From Bryoerythrophyllum caledonicum (taxonomy: Eukaryota > Streptophyta > Bryopsida > Pottiales > Pottiaceae): DNA of 64,000 nt. Where the stretch lies: the NCBI GenBank assembly GCA_963971425.1, contig OZ020514.1:14079218-14143217 (forward strand), read 5' to 3'. The notes under the pieces were generated by a model, which was not told the origin of the DNA, did not search any database, and saw nothing but the letters and a program-made list of their open reading frames with translations. Below are positions 55,985 through 64,000 of the stretch, in pieces. Within the stretch, counting starts at the first letter, position 1; each line of letters starts with the position of its first letter. A program made the position numbers and the translations under genes.

Positions 55985-56409
55985 CCGGAATCAATAGCCA
56001 ATTTTGTAGATTAAGTAGGAATTCCGGAGACGGAACTGTTCCATGATTTATGGATCTGAGTTCGGATCTGGAACTTTCCGGATTTTTCGGATCTATTAGA
56101 TAAGATCTAGCGGTCTTCCCGTGGATAGGTAGGAGGAAAGACTAAGTTTAGTCAGGACTTAGTTAGTACTTGGTAGTAGGGTTTTGGGCAAAACCCTTTT
56201 ATCTTGTTCTTCTTTCTCGGAAATATACGCTACCATTTACACTAGATTTGCTACCTTGTGTTGATTGTGGTGTATGGAACTTGTGAGTGACGGATCCATT
56301 CTTGAGGGTAGAATTGTGTGAGTAATTCTTTCCGGAGTAGGGAAGTCCACTGTTTCGCCAGAGGGGGAAGTTGTCAAGATCGGTATCAGGAGATTGCCTG
56401 GGAGAGCTG

Positions 56410-56515
56410 GAGAGAACTATTGCAGAGGTGTCCTGGTAGTCTCCAGGGTCCGGAAGTAGCCAGGAGGGGAGGAGATGAACTGCAGAGGTGTTCCTGGTAA
56501 TCTCTAGTTCACGGA
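56410..56515 (+). repeat. Paired GCAGAGGTGT motif in the A3 3' region
   Basis: TTGCAGAGGTGTCCTGGTAG at 56418 is repeated as CTGCAGAGGTGTTCCTGGTA at 56481, 63 bp apart. Each is followed by TCTCCAGG or TCTCTAG, which can fold back on CCTGG. Same arrangement in A1 and A2. Confidence 0.55.
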
Positions 56516-56799
56516 AGTAACCGTGCTAAACTGAATTCCGGCCCCGGCCGGAGTTCTTCTCTAAGATAGGAAAAAAGCCTGGTACCCATATCTAGACGGA
56601 ATAACCATAGTGAATAGTGAATCTCTGTACCGGAAAATTGCAACCATAGCCGCCGGAATGACGTTGTAGTCCGGATTAGTCTTTGTGTGACCGCATTCGG
56701 AAGGCCTTCCGGATGTCTTGAGAGCCGACGTCCGGCAGCAGCAATCAAATTACCAGTTAGCGTAGTAGGGAGAGTGGTGTTCGGTCACTATAAGTTCCG

Positions 56800-56887
56800 G
56801 ACAGTGGGTCCCTAGCCACTTTAAGTCACAGGGCAGTGGGAAACCAAGCCACTTACACAAAACAGGGTCAGTGGACTTCGGCCACTT
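56800..56887 (+). other. Triple AGTGG/CCACT hairpin array of A3
   Basis: AGTGGgtccctagCCACT, AGTGGgaaaccaagCCACT and AGTGGacttcggCCACT follow one another within 85 bp. All six 5-bp arms are exact here, with loops of 8, 9 and 7 bases. Confidence 0.7.
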
Positions 56888-57714
56888 GCTTAAAAACTCC
56901 AGGAGACTCTCTGAGGAGGAACAGAGACAAATCAAATTACCCTCCCGATGTTTGGAACCTACTCTCCGGAAACCATTGTAGTAATCCGGATTCCGGAAGA
57001 ATCCGGATCTAACCTAAGTAAGAAAAGACTATAGCTAACTTGTAACCGAATCGCTTTGTTAAACTTAGTAATCCGGAGTATTGAAAAGAAGATATTTAGG
57101 TCTCTGTGGGAACAAAACCGGAGCGGTTACTTTGGGAAGCTCTTAGTGACGATTGGGAGCATTCTGGAGGAATACTATCTCTACGAACTGCAACAATAGG
57201 CAATTCAGATTCCCATGGATATTACTCACATTCACCACAATTCACCAATTGGAAACCAACCCATGGCATGCACTCATGCTGGTTCGTAAATTCCAATTAG
57301 CTTTAGATCTTCTCCATTCACAATTTACTCCACATCAACATCAAACTCCAATTACACAGATTTCCAGAATCATATTTCCATTTCTCCAATAGTTCCACAC
57401 ATCACAGTCACAGTCACACAAAAGAAAGCTAAAAACTCAACTAATACTTCCCTATCTCCAGGAAGGAGCTCCTGCACTACACACAAAGAGATTGTTTTTC
57501 CAATCGGGTTTGTCTTGACTTATACTATCCGATTGGTTTGGTTGGTTACCACCAACCACCTAGCTGCACTATTACTAACCTATTGGGAAATTAACTGCTA
57601 CTAGCCGCCGGTTACACTACCAGAATCCTACCTATTGGTAACACCACCACTCTAACCACAAAAAGTCACCAATAGAGGAAAAAAAGAAATTAATCTAACT
57701 ATCACAACCCTCGT

Positions 57715-59039
57715 TTAGGTTTGTGGCCCTTGTTTTGCCGTTGAATGTTGTTTGAGTGACCATCTACACGTGTTGAGGGCAGACTATGATGGTCAGGGAG
57801 CAGTGGTGCCACATCTCAAAGAGATTGAGGAAGCGGAGCTTCTTTTTTGATTGAAGAGGCATGTTGCTCAGGAGCTTTGTGTTCATCGTGTCTTTGCACT
57901 CTTGGTCGAGGACTTTGGTTGAGAGGATGCCAAGGATATCTTTGCCTAGTTTTTCATCAAAACAAGTGATTTTCTGTGGATCCTGTGAGTGAGTAGTCAG
58001 GGGGCATCAATGCCCTCTCTGCTACCAAGTAGCAATCATCCTCCGTGCCGGTACGCGGTGAGTCTCCTATGGTGGAGAAGGAGACCACGAAGTTTGATGA
58101 TTGGCCTTTGGATTTGGGGCCACATCTTACTGGTGCCAAGGTACAAAAGATACGAGCGTTTATATGTTCGTATCGTAGTTGTTTTGTCTTTAGCCTTTAT
58201 GATTTAGAGAGCTACAAAGGCAAATCACATCGAGTTGGAATACGACTGGACTCGATTTTCTGACGACCGTACAAGCTTAGTTTCTCAGAGAAAGTTGGGG
58301 TTCAGACTCGATGTCAGGAGTTGTTGACAGCCAGCTTGATTGAGCTCTCCAAGAGCAAGTATGCTTGTACTAGGGTAATGCCATCGAATAAGGATATCTT
58401 TGACAAGTGGGCGGAAAAGCGGATGTGTAAGGACTATAGGCCGGTGAATCGCAAGACCAAGTCAGACCGGTATCCCATTCCCACGCCGGAGGAGTTGTTT
58501 GATGCGGTGGGCCACGCTAGAGTATTTAGTACTCTAGATTTGTGATTCGGTTACCTCCAAGTACCATTGATGGTTTGGACCGGGTGAAGACTGCATTCGG
58601 AAGAGTTCATCAAGATGGAAAAGATTAACTCTATCATTGGAAGTTTCTTCCATTTGGCCTCAAGAACGCACCCGCTGAGTTTCAGAGGGTGATGGACCGA
58701 ATGCTGATCGATTTACCGTTTGCCGGATGCTACATTGATGATGTTATCATTTTTAGTGGCAACCCACAGGTGCATGTGAGGCATCTTCAAGCAGTCTTTG
58801 AGGGGTTCTGGCAATGGGGACTGCGTTTGCACCATGGCAAGTGCAATTTCATCCACAACCGGTTGCTTCATATGGGACAAATCATTGTTGTTGGGGAAAA
58901 ACGCTTGCTGCTGCTCCCGACCTTAAGTTTATGGTTGATCCTTTCCTGTGAAAATAGTCAATGGCATAGCAATCAAGCTAAAGTTCTTGACAAACCGGCC
59001 ATAGTAATGCGCGAAGCCAAGAAAAGCTCAAAGCCATGA
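57715..59039 (+). pseudogene. Gypsy G1 reverse transcriptase
   Basis: After element H, frames containing DHLHVLRADYDGQGAVVPHL and then WPLDLGPHLTGAKVQKIRAF lead into the RT palm. Landmarks are CKDYRPVNRKTKSDRYPIPT, ELFDAVGHARVFSTLDL, VKTAFGRVHQDGKD, LYHWKFLPFGLKNAPAEFQR and the catalytic YIDD at 58731-58742 (GCYIDDVIIF). This is the normal RT order of Ty3/Gypsy elements (copies RNA to DNA). A TGA follows STLDL, a TAA follows QDGKD, and several shifts occur. After GQIIVVGEKR similarity becomes weak. The YIDD is intact, but the enzyme is not expressible. Confidence 0.85.
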
Positions 59040-59079
59040 CACATTAATTGAGATAGGAATCTTTTGCAACGCATGCTCC

Positions 59080-59346
59080 TTGGCCTTCTGCACGCCAAGT
59101 CTAAATGCTACACGATTTGTTCGGTTGTACACAGATCGGAGTGTTGTGGGATTGGGGGTTGTGTTGATTCAGAAGGATGATGAGTGATGGGAGTACGTTG
59201 TGGCATTTGCTTCTTGAAGCAACAACAATGCGGAGTCCAACTATTCATCCTATGAGGGGGAGGCCTTGGCTACGGTTTGGGCCATAGCTAATTTTAGGCC
59301 CTATTTGTATGGGCAACATTTTACGTTGGTGACCGACCATGAGCCT
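59080..59346 (+). pseudogene. Gypsy G1 RNase H
   Basis: The frame reads RFVRLYTDRSVVGLGVVLIQ, then YVVAFAS-stop-SNNNAE, then [20 protein letters not shown] and FTLVTDHEP. The Asp of TDRS, the Glu of YEGEALA and the Asp of VTDHEP are the expected RNase H metal ligands, all kept. TGA codons interrupt it twice. It is cut at TDHEP by B2, and the next residues (LKWHLESNKLTGKLALWTLL) lie at 62895 onward. Confidence 0.85.
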
Positions 59347-62300
59347 TGTCCAAACATGGTTGTTGCAAGTGCATCCCCTTGAGTGTTTTAAGTGATCAAA
59401 ACACCCCAAGTGGTGAGTCATGTATCGTTCAAAGGATTCAAGTGAAGTTTGCTAGATTGGGATAATCCGGTTATGACTCCTTCCTAAACTTCCTCTTATT
59501 ATTCTTATCCAATGAGGCTTAATCCGGTTATTTAACCTTCTCGGTTAGCCGGACTGTCCTTCCTTAGTTTCCTGTTTCCGGTTTTGAATCGGGATCTTGT
59601 AATAACCAACCACACATACACACCAGTAATCAGCTCTAGCTTTCCCTCATGGCATTAGCTATGGGAGGACACGTCCTATTTGGAGAGGACGATGTGCAAA
59701 ATTCTCTCCTCGTAGATTAGAGTGGCGAAAGACTCCTTATCAATCCTAATCTCCTCTACACATGACAAACACACGCACCAGGGTGGTGTCTACCTCCTCA
59801 CAACTACCGGAACGTTATTCGAGAGCCGGTCATACAAAAGGTATTCCAACCCTCCGCTTACTACAACGACGGAAATCCCAGAATATCCGGATCCGGTTGT
59901 GACCAGTTACGGTTTCTAACCCTTTCGCGGAATCTCATAGAAACCCGGATCCCTCACCTTTTCCTCTCCACCTAGTTCAGGCTTCACAAAGGTTACACAA
60001 CCATTCGGAATGGGGTACGTCCGTGACAAGGACCACTTCGGAGCTCACACAAACAGGGATAGATAGGTGTCAAGATAGAAAGACACAAACTTAACATTAA
60101 AAGTGGGCAGCGCATCTCATACAACCTTAGGAAACAATGCCCCGTAGTTGGGTGCTTGCAAACCCCCTTCCAAACACTAAGATAACGGGAACCGGATTCT
60201 AGCTACAGCGGCGGCCTCGCAAGGCGTTCGACCTTCATACCAAAACCCTAAGTTGCCCGGGTCCGTAATCTTTCCCGCTCTTACGATTAGGTCAACTAGC
60301 AAGACCCTAACCGCCTTGAAACTAACAACTAAATACCCTGCCATTGGGAGTCAAAACACAAAATCCAAGAACCCACGATTGAAACAGGTCCTGACAACTA
60401 CCCGACCAGATCCGAAAGTTACGGATCCGATCCACCTTTCCCATAATAGGTTCTGGATCCGGGTAAAACCCTATTAACTGGGTCACTGCTGTGACTGTTT
60501 AATCCTCCTACTAGACTCCTAACCTCCTACGGCCAGTTTCTTGTGCACAAGGCATGGGAGCCATCCTACGCCTTGTCTTCTTGGTCTTGACCTTCGTCTT
60601 CCTCTGAAGAATCCGAGAGTCTCACCGTTGATGTCCTAACTTGTAGTGAAGCCGGTTCCTCCTCTTCGATCTTGTCCTGTGGCTTCTATACCTCCATCTG
60701 CTGGCTTGCAGGGGTCCTCTCCTCCGCCTCACGAGTGATAGTCCGCGAAGCCGACCGGGTCTGCCGCATGGGGGTTGAGTTCTCGGAGACGGACAAGGTC
60801 CGCCTCTTGGAGACTCGCGAATCGGGAGTGTCGATCTCCACCTTACTCGTCTTACCCTGCCAAACCTTTGTCTTCAGATGGGACAGTGGTGGAAGCACGT
60901 CCTTCCGCTTCTTGGGTTCCGGACCTGGGGTTCGGAATCCGGCTTCCGGATCCGAAACCGCCAACACTACTAGAAGTGCCTTTGTTGGCTCGGAATCCGG
61001 AGACACCTTCTGCTTACCTTTCCCAATATCCCGGAAGATCCCTATGTGAATCTTCCGGCACTCCTCTAGCACCTTCTCCATTTTGGAGTGGTACTCCACC
61101 AATACTCCGACGAGCTTTTTCGACATCGGGCCGTCCATCTTCCGGGCCTCATCAAATCTAGCGTCGAACAACTTCGCCTTCAGCAACACGTCTCTTTGCT
61201 GCTGCACAAACTCCGTCACCCGGGAAAGAGCAAGCGCAAAATCATTGGCATTATCCATCACTGCGGTTAGCTCCATCTCCTTCTCGCTTAGGGTCGTCTT
61301 CATCTTCCAATTCCGGTTTTCCATGGAGACGAGTCGAGCCTTCAGCTCGTGCATGTTCCGGGGTTGCAGGCTCTGCTGCAGGTGTCCACAAAGCTCGTCA
61401 GCTCCCACGTCTCCCGCAACCCGGCACGCCTCAGCCAAGATGACCTCGATTTGCTCGTAAGTCTCCTTTGCCTTCTCGTATCCTTCCGCAATCATGTCGA
61501 AAGGATCCTCCTCTTCCTTCTCCTTGCTGACCTTCTTCCGGCGGATGGGAGGTGTCGTGTTGCTCCTTTCTGTCTACTTCCTCTTCTTCCTCGGACTGAC
61601 TGTCGCTGGCGGGTCGTCGTCGTCTTTGGAATCCGCATCCAAATCCGGTGTATGCTCGGATTTTGCATCCGATTTTGTGTCTTCCTAGCCGTGGCTTGCC
61701 AACACCTTGGCCGTCTCGTAGGCGGTCTTCTCGTTGTCGTGCAACAAATCCTCGTGCTCATATAGATCGTATTGGAATGGAGAGATTAAGATTGGTCACA
61801 CCTTCCCCAATCTGGTCAAGAACTTGCTTACTAGTTCCCGCACGATGGTTCCCTACGCCACCTTCTGCACGCCAGTGTAAGCTCCCCAGATCGTGTTGGC
61901 GAGGGTCGTGGTTGTCTTTGATGGCCGATCCGGATACAGGATCTGGAGCAAGAACTCGTACATCCTTCTCGCCCTTGGGTCCTTGCAGTCCGCTAGCGTC
62001 AAGCCATCCTTCGGATCCGCCTTCTGCGCAAACTTCCCATCGACAAAGCATTCCCGGCATGAGCACATACCTTCTCCGCGGGTTGAGAATCCGCAGACTT
62101 CACTCCACATTGTCGAAGTCGACTTCTCCGGCTTCGCGCGGATTGTGCCGTCGAATTCGTTGAAGATCCCATTTAGCAGCTCTCGGATGAGGGCGTCGTC
62201 CCTAAAACCCCGTGGCTGCTCCCGAAACCCGAAGCATTCCATCCTCTTCAAGTCCGCATCCAACGCCTTTCGGTCACTCTCGGATTCGGGAACCACCGGA

Positions 62301-62888
62301 ACCACATTCTGGAGGTTCACGATCGATTCGGTTGGCGCCTTGCTGCAGGTCGCCTTCTTCAACGTCATTGCAACTACCTTCTCCTTGGATACGAATGCGG
62401 ACTCTTCCTAAGGGATCCGCAGAGAAATCCGCACTCAAACCCCAACCTGCAAAGGTGGCACTACCGACTCACCAAGCTCACTCTCACCACCCTCAGCTGC
62501 ACACAATCGCTCACATGCTGCTAAACAACCCTGGAGATCACTAAGAAAGATGAGAGGAAGAACCCTGGGATTAACTATTTATTCCCGGTCCGGTAATCAT
62601 TACCTGAATCCGAACCCGCGGCCAGTTATGGCCGTTAAACCCGGGGACGGTTCTGACCGTTAGATCGTGATCCTGGTTCCATCCAGCCAAGATCGGAATA
62701 GGGCCAAAGATGCGCGGATTCTTTCTTAGTGATTTTAGGGTTTTTAGTTTTAGGCTACGAGTGCTTGTGATAGTTTTCAGTAAAACTATCTATTTATAAT
62801 GGGGATGTTTCCTATTTCTAAAAAATCACCGCCCATTTGCCCTTTACTTACACCAAGACCTTAATTCCATAAGAACTAGGTTCCGACA
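59347..62888 (-). mobile_element. Element B2 (LTR-less, TG...CA, 5-bp TSD)
   Basis: On the minus strand the element starts TGTCGGAACCTAGTT (at 62888) and ends AACCATGTTTGGACA (at 59347). It is flanked by agcct at 59342-59346 and 62889-62893. Length is 3542 bp. First 15 bases and the inverse of the last 15 agree at 11 positions. It splits the RNase H of G1 between TDHEP and LKWHLE. The interior matches B1 end to end: leader, gene, duplicated 3' block and final 80 bp. No long terminal repeats. Confidence 0.9.
60566..62368 (-). pseudogene. Element B protein, B2 copy: 600-codon frame with four TAG stops
   Basis: From ATG at 62368 (MTLKKATCSKAPTESIVNLQ) to a final TAG at 60568-60566 one frame of 600 codons contains only four internal stops, all TAG (61855, near 61687, 61576, 60688), and no frameshift. 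Order: conserved domain with CFVDGKFAQKADPKDGLTLA, ILYPDRPSKTTTTLANTIWG and ISPFQYDLYEHEDLLHDNEK; acidic/basic linker ending SPRKKRK; coiled coil (ARLVSMENRNWKMKTTLSEK); then GVLVEYHSKMEKVLEECRKI, a Lys/Arg-rich segment TPDSRVSKRRTLSVSENSTP and an acidic end. The length compares with 662 in A1. At two TAGs B1 has Trp codons, consistent with G-to-A change. The TAG after RKKRK is shared with B1. Function unknown. Confidence 0.8.
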
Positions 62889-63290
62889 AGCCTTTGAAGT
62901 GGCACTTGGAGTCTAATAAGCTCACTGGCAAGCTTGCCTTGTGGACTTTGTTGCTTTAGGAGTGTGACTTTGAGGTTATACATTGGGCCAACATTATGAA
63001 CTTGGATGTAAAATTGGAAGGTCTATCTCGCAATCCAAATCCTTTGAAGGAGGATTTGTCTGGTGCCAGGTGGCATGGGGACTTTGACAGGGAGTCGGTC
63101 TCGAGGTGGCATGCAGCGGCTTACATCTCGTTGATGTCTGTCTCCGCATCAACGTTGCGTGATTTGGCAACGGATGAGGAACCAAATAGGGCCCAAGTTA
63201 TTAGCGGTGTGTGGGAAGACGGTCCAGTCTTGCACAAGCTACAACTTGGGACACTTCCCTTAACTCTTTGTGCTAGGGAGCATGATTGAA
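62889..63290 (+). pseudogene. Gypsy G1 RNase H end and linker to integrase
   Basis: After B2 the frame continues LKWHLESNKLTGKLALWTLL, then a TAG, then ECDFEVIHWANIMNLDVKLE, LSRNPNPLKEDLSGARWHGD and RWHAAAYISLMSVSAS, ending AREHD with TGA. This is the normal RNase H C-terminus and linker of this Gypsy family. The G2 fragment at 13266-13790 has the same text. Confidence 0.8.
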
Positions 63291-64000
63291 TTGGGCACCA
63301 AATAGCAAGGTAACATAGGGAGAACGGGCTTCTATTTTGGGTGTAGCCAGATGGAACTAGGCGCATAGTTCCAAGGCTTGATCAGAGAGCTTTGTTGATA
63401 CGACAAGTACACAAAGACATAGGACATTTTGGTGTGCGATGGACTCATTCAATATTGCTTAGCGAGTACTGTTGGACCGTCATGCATCAACAGATTGCCA
63501 CGCATGTTTCTCGATTTAAGTATCTAATTGGGTTATATCCAGCTTCAATACCTTATCACCCGAATTGCGCCTTTGTCTATTAGGGGGCTAAGATACCGGT
63601 GATCTTTGGACTTTGCTGGTCCACTTGTCGTGACTCCAAGCGGAGCGAAGTATGTCTTGGTGATGGTGGAGCATTTCAGCAAGTGGATTGAGCTCTTGGC
63701 TCTCCTGCAGAACTCTTCAGAATAGGCAACCATGGCATTCCTCGATCGGGTGTTGGCTCGTTTCGGAGCTCCAACTGAGGTTTTGACAAACGAAGGGCGT
63801 AAATTCCTTGGGGCTTTCAAAGCTTTGTGTACCAAGGCTTTGATTAACCATCGTACGACTTCTCCAAATCACCTGGAAGCGGACGGTTTGGCGGAGCGTG
63901 TAGTTCAAACCGTGAAGCGGGGCCTACGGAAGTATGGATTACTTTGGGGTAGCCCCTGTGATTGGGATCTAATGATACCATGGATTGCCATGGGGTACCC
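63291..64000 (+). pseudogene. Gypsy G1 integrase, runs off the window
   Basis: The N-terminal zinc-binding region reads LLIRQVHKDIGHFGVRWTHS, with the two His kept, but the expected Cys pair is replaced in THVSRFKYLI. The catalytic core follows: LDFAGPLVVTPSGAKYVLVM (first Asp), then a TAG after LLQNSSE, then RFGAPTEVLTNEGRKFLG, where the second catalytic Asp of the usual TDxGR is Asn, then LEADGLAERVVQTVKRGLRK with the catalytic Glu. Integrase would insert the cDNA; with TNEGR and the stop it is dead. The chromodomain region and LTR would lie past 64000. Confidence 0.85.

Larger units (their letters stand above)
53456..57195 (+). mobile_element. Element A3 (LTR-less, TG...CA, 5-bp TSD)
   Basis: The element starts TGTGGGACTCCGTTCCCACG and ends ACGAACTGCAACA. 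It is flanked by atagg at 53451-53455 and 57196-57200. Length is 3740 bp. First 13 bases and the inverse of the last 13 agree at 9 positions. The interior follows the order seen in A1 and A2. It lies in the CCAAT-rich element H. No long terminal repeat: the first and last few hundred bases do not match each other. Confidence 0.9.
52213..57712. mobile_element. Element H: CCAAT-rich element, split by A3
   Basis: G1 coding ends near 52212 (DLNTL) and resumes near 57715 (CGPCFA, then DHLHVLRADYDGQG). Once A3 and one copy of its duplication are removed, the intervening DNA is about 1.75 kb. It contains many CCAAT or ATTGG strings in both orientations on both sides of A3, such as GACCAATTG, CCAATTGGTTTC, CCTATTGGTAAC and CCAATCGG. 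Such dense short motifs resemble subterminal repeats. A possible minus-strand gene lies at 52436-52792. Exact ends and target duplication were not found; AAATTAATCTA occurs close to both ends (about 52227 and 57689). Confidence 0.5.
44999..64000 (+). mobile_element. Gypsy retrotransposon G1, nested host, continues beyond window
   Basis: The order gag, protease, methyltransferase, reverse transcriptase, RNase H, integrase is that of a Ty3/Gypsy polyprotein with an extra methyltransferase domain. About 5.7 kb of G1 itself is present after subtracting A2 (3.65 kb), an AT-rich insert near 51.06-51.66 kb, element H with A3 (about 5.5 kb) and B2 (3.5 kb). All of these lie within G1 and are therefore younger. 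The right end of the integrase and the 3' LTR are outside the window. All domains carry stops or frameshifts. G1 and the fragment G2 at the left belong to one family. Confidence 0.85.

Noticed and set aside
60566..62368. TAG as a sense codon (variant nuclear code, as in some ulvophyte algae)
   Set aside because: A1, A2, A3 and B2 all use TAG as the evident terminal stop, TGA stops also occur in other elements, and two B2 TAGs replace Trp rather than Gln.

Overview
This looks like nuclear DNA from a streptophyte green plant, either a charophyte alga or a seed-free land plant. It is a repeat-dense intergenic region with no credible single-copy host gene. The clues are Ty3/Gypsy polyprotein fragments whose wording matches Gypsy elements I recall from seed-free plants and charophytes, a DNMT3-like cytosine methyltransferase inside one of them, and nested insertions everywhere. 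No species can be named from sequence alone. I saw no rRNA or tRNA gene, no CRISPR array and no bacterial signals.

The main structure is two stacks of nested transposons. Right stack (about 45-64 kb): a degraded Gypsy element, G1, on the + strand carries gag, protease, a DNMT3-like methyltransferase, reverse transcriptase, RNase H and integrase. It was later split by element A2 (45613-49261), an AT-rich insert (about 51.06-51.66 kb), a CCAAT-rich element H (about 52.2-57.7 kb, itself split by A3, 53456-57195) and element B2 (59347-62888). Left stack (about 5.7-13.8 kb): a second Gypsy relative, G2, on the - strand is split in its integrase by B1 (5874-13265), which is itself split by A1 (7746-11555).

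A1, A2, A3, B1 and B2 are the most interesting objects. Each begins TG and ends CA, has an exact 5-bp target-site duplication (aaagg, atggc, atagg, cactt, agcct), is about 3.5-3.8 kb net, and shows no long terminal repeats. Each carries one gene for a roughly 600-660 residue protein with a conserved N-terminal domain, a charged or Pro/Ser linker and a coiled coil. A1 keeps this frame fully open (8251-10239). Family A also keeps structured 3' DNA in all three copies: a hairpin after the gene, with paired base changes between A1 and A3, and three consecutive AGTGG/CCACT hairpins. A related protein, C, lies in a 7.1-kb segment (28797-35930) bounded by inverted repeats of about 640 bp.

The rest is decayed material. 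It includes a coiled-coil gene family F (- strand, 15.06-17.99 kb), a small remnant near 23.7 kb, a kinase-like pseudogene (26.9-28.7 kb, - strand) split by a hAT-like MITE, a coiled-coil plus RING-H2 pseudogene E (37.0-39.6 kb), another MITE at 42.75 kb, minisatellites at 1.6-2.4 kb, 18.8-19.2 kb and 29.8-30.8 kb, and an AT-rich repeat family in opposite orientations near 25 kb and 41 kb.

The genes do not form a pathway. They record successive transposition, with mutational decay dominated by TAG and TGA stops, which fits deamination of methylated cytosine.
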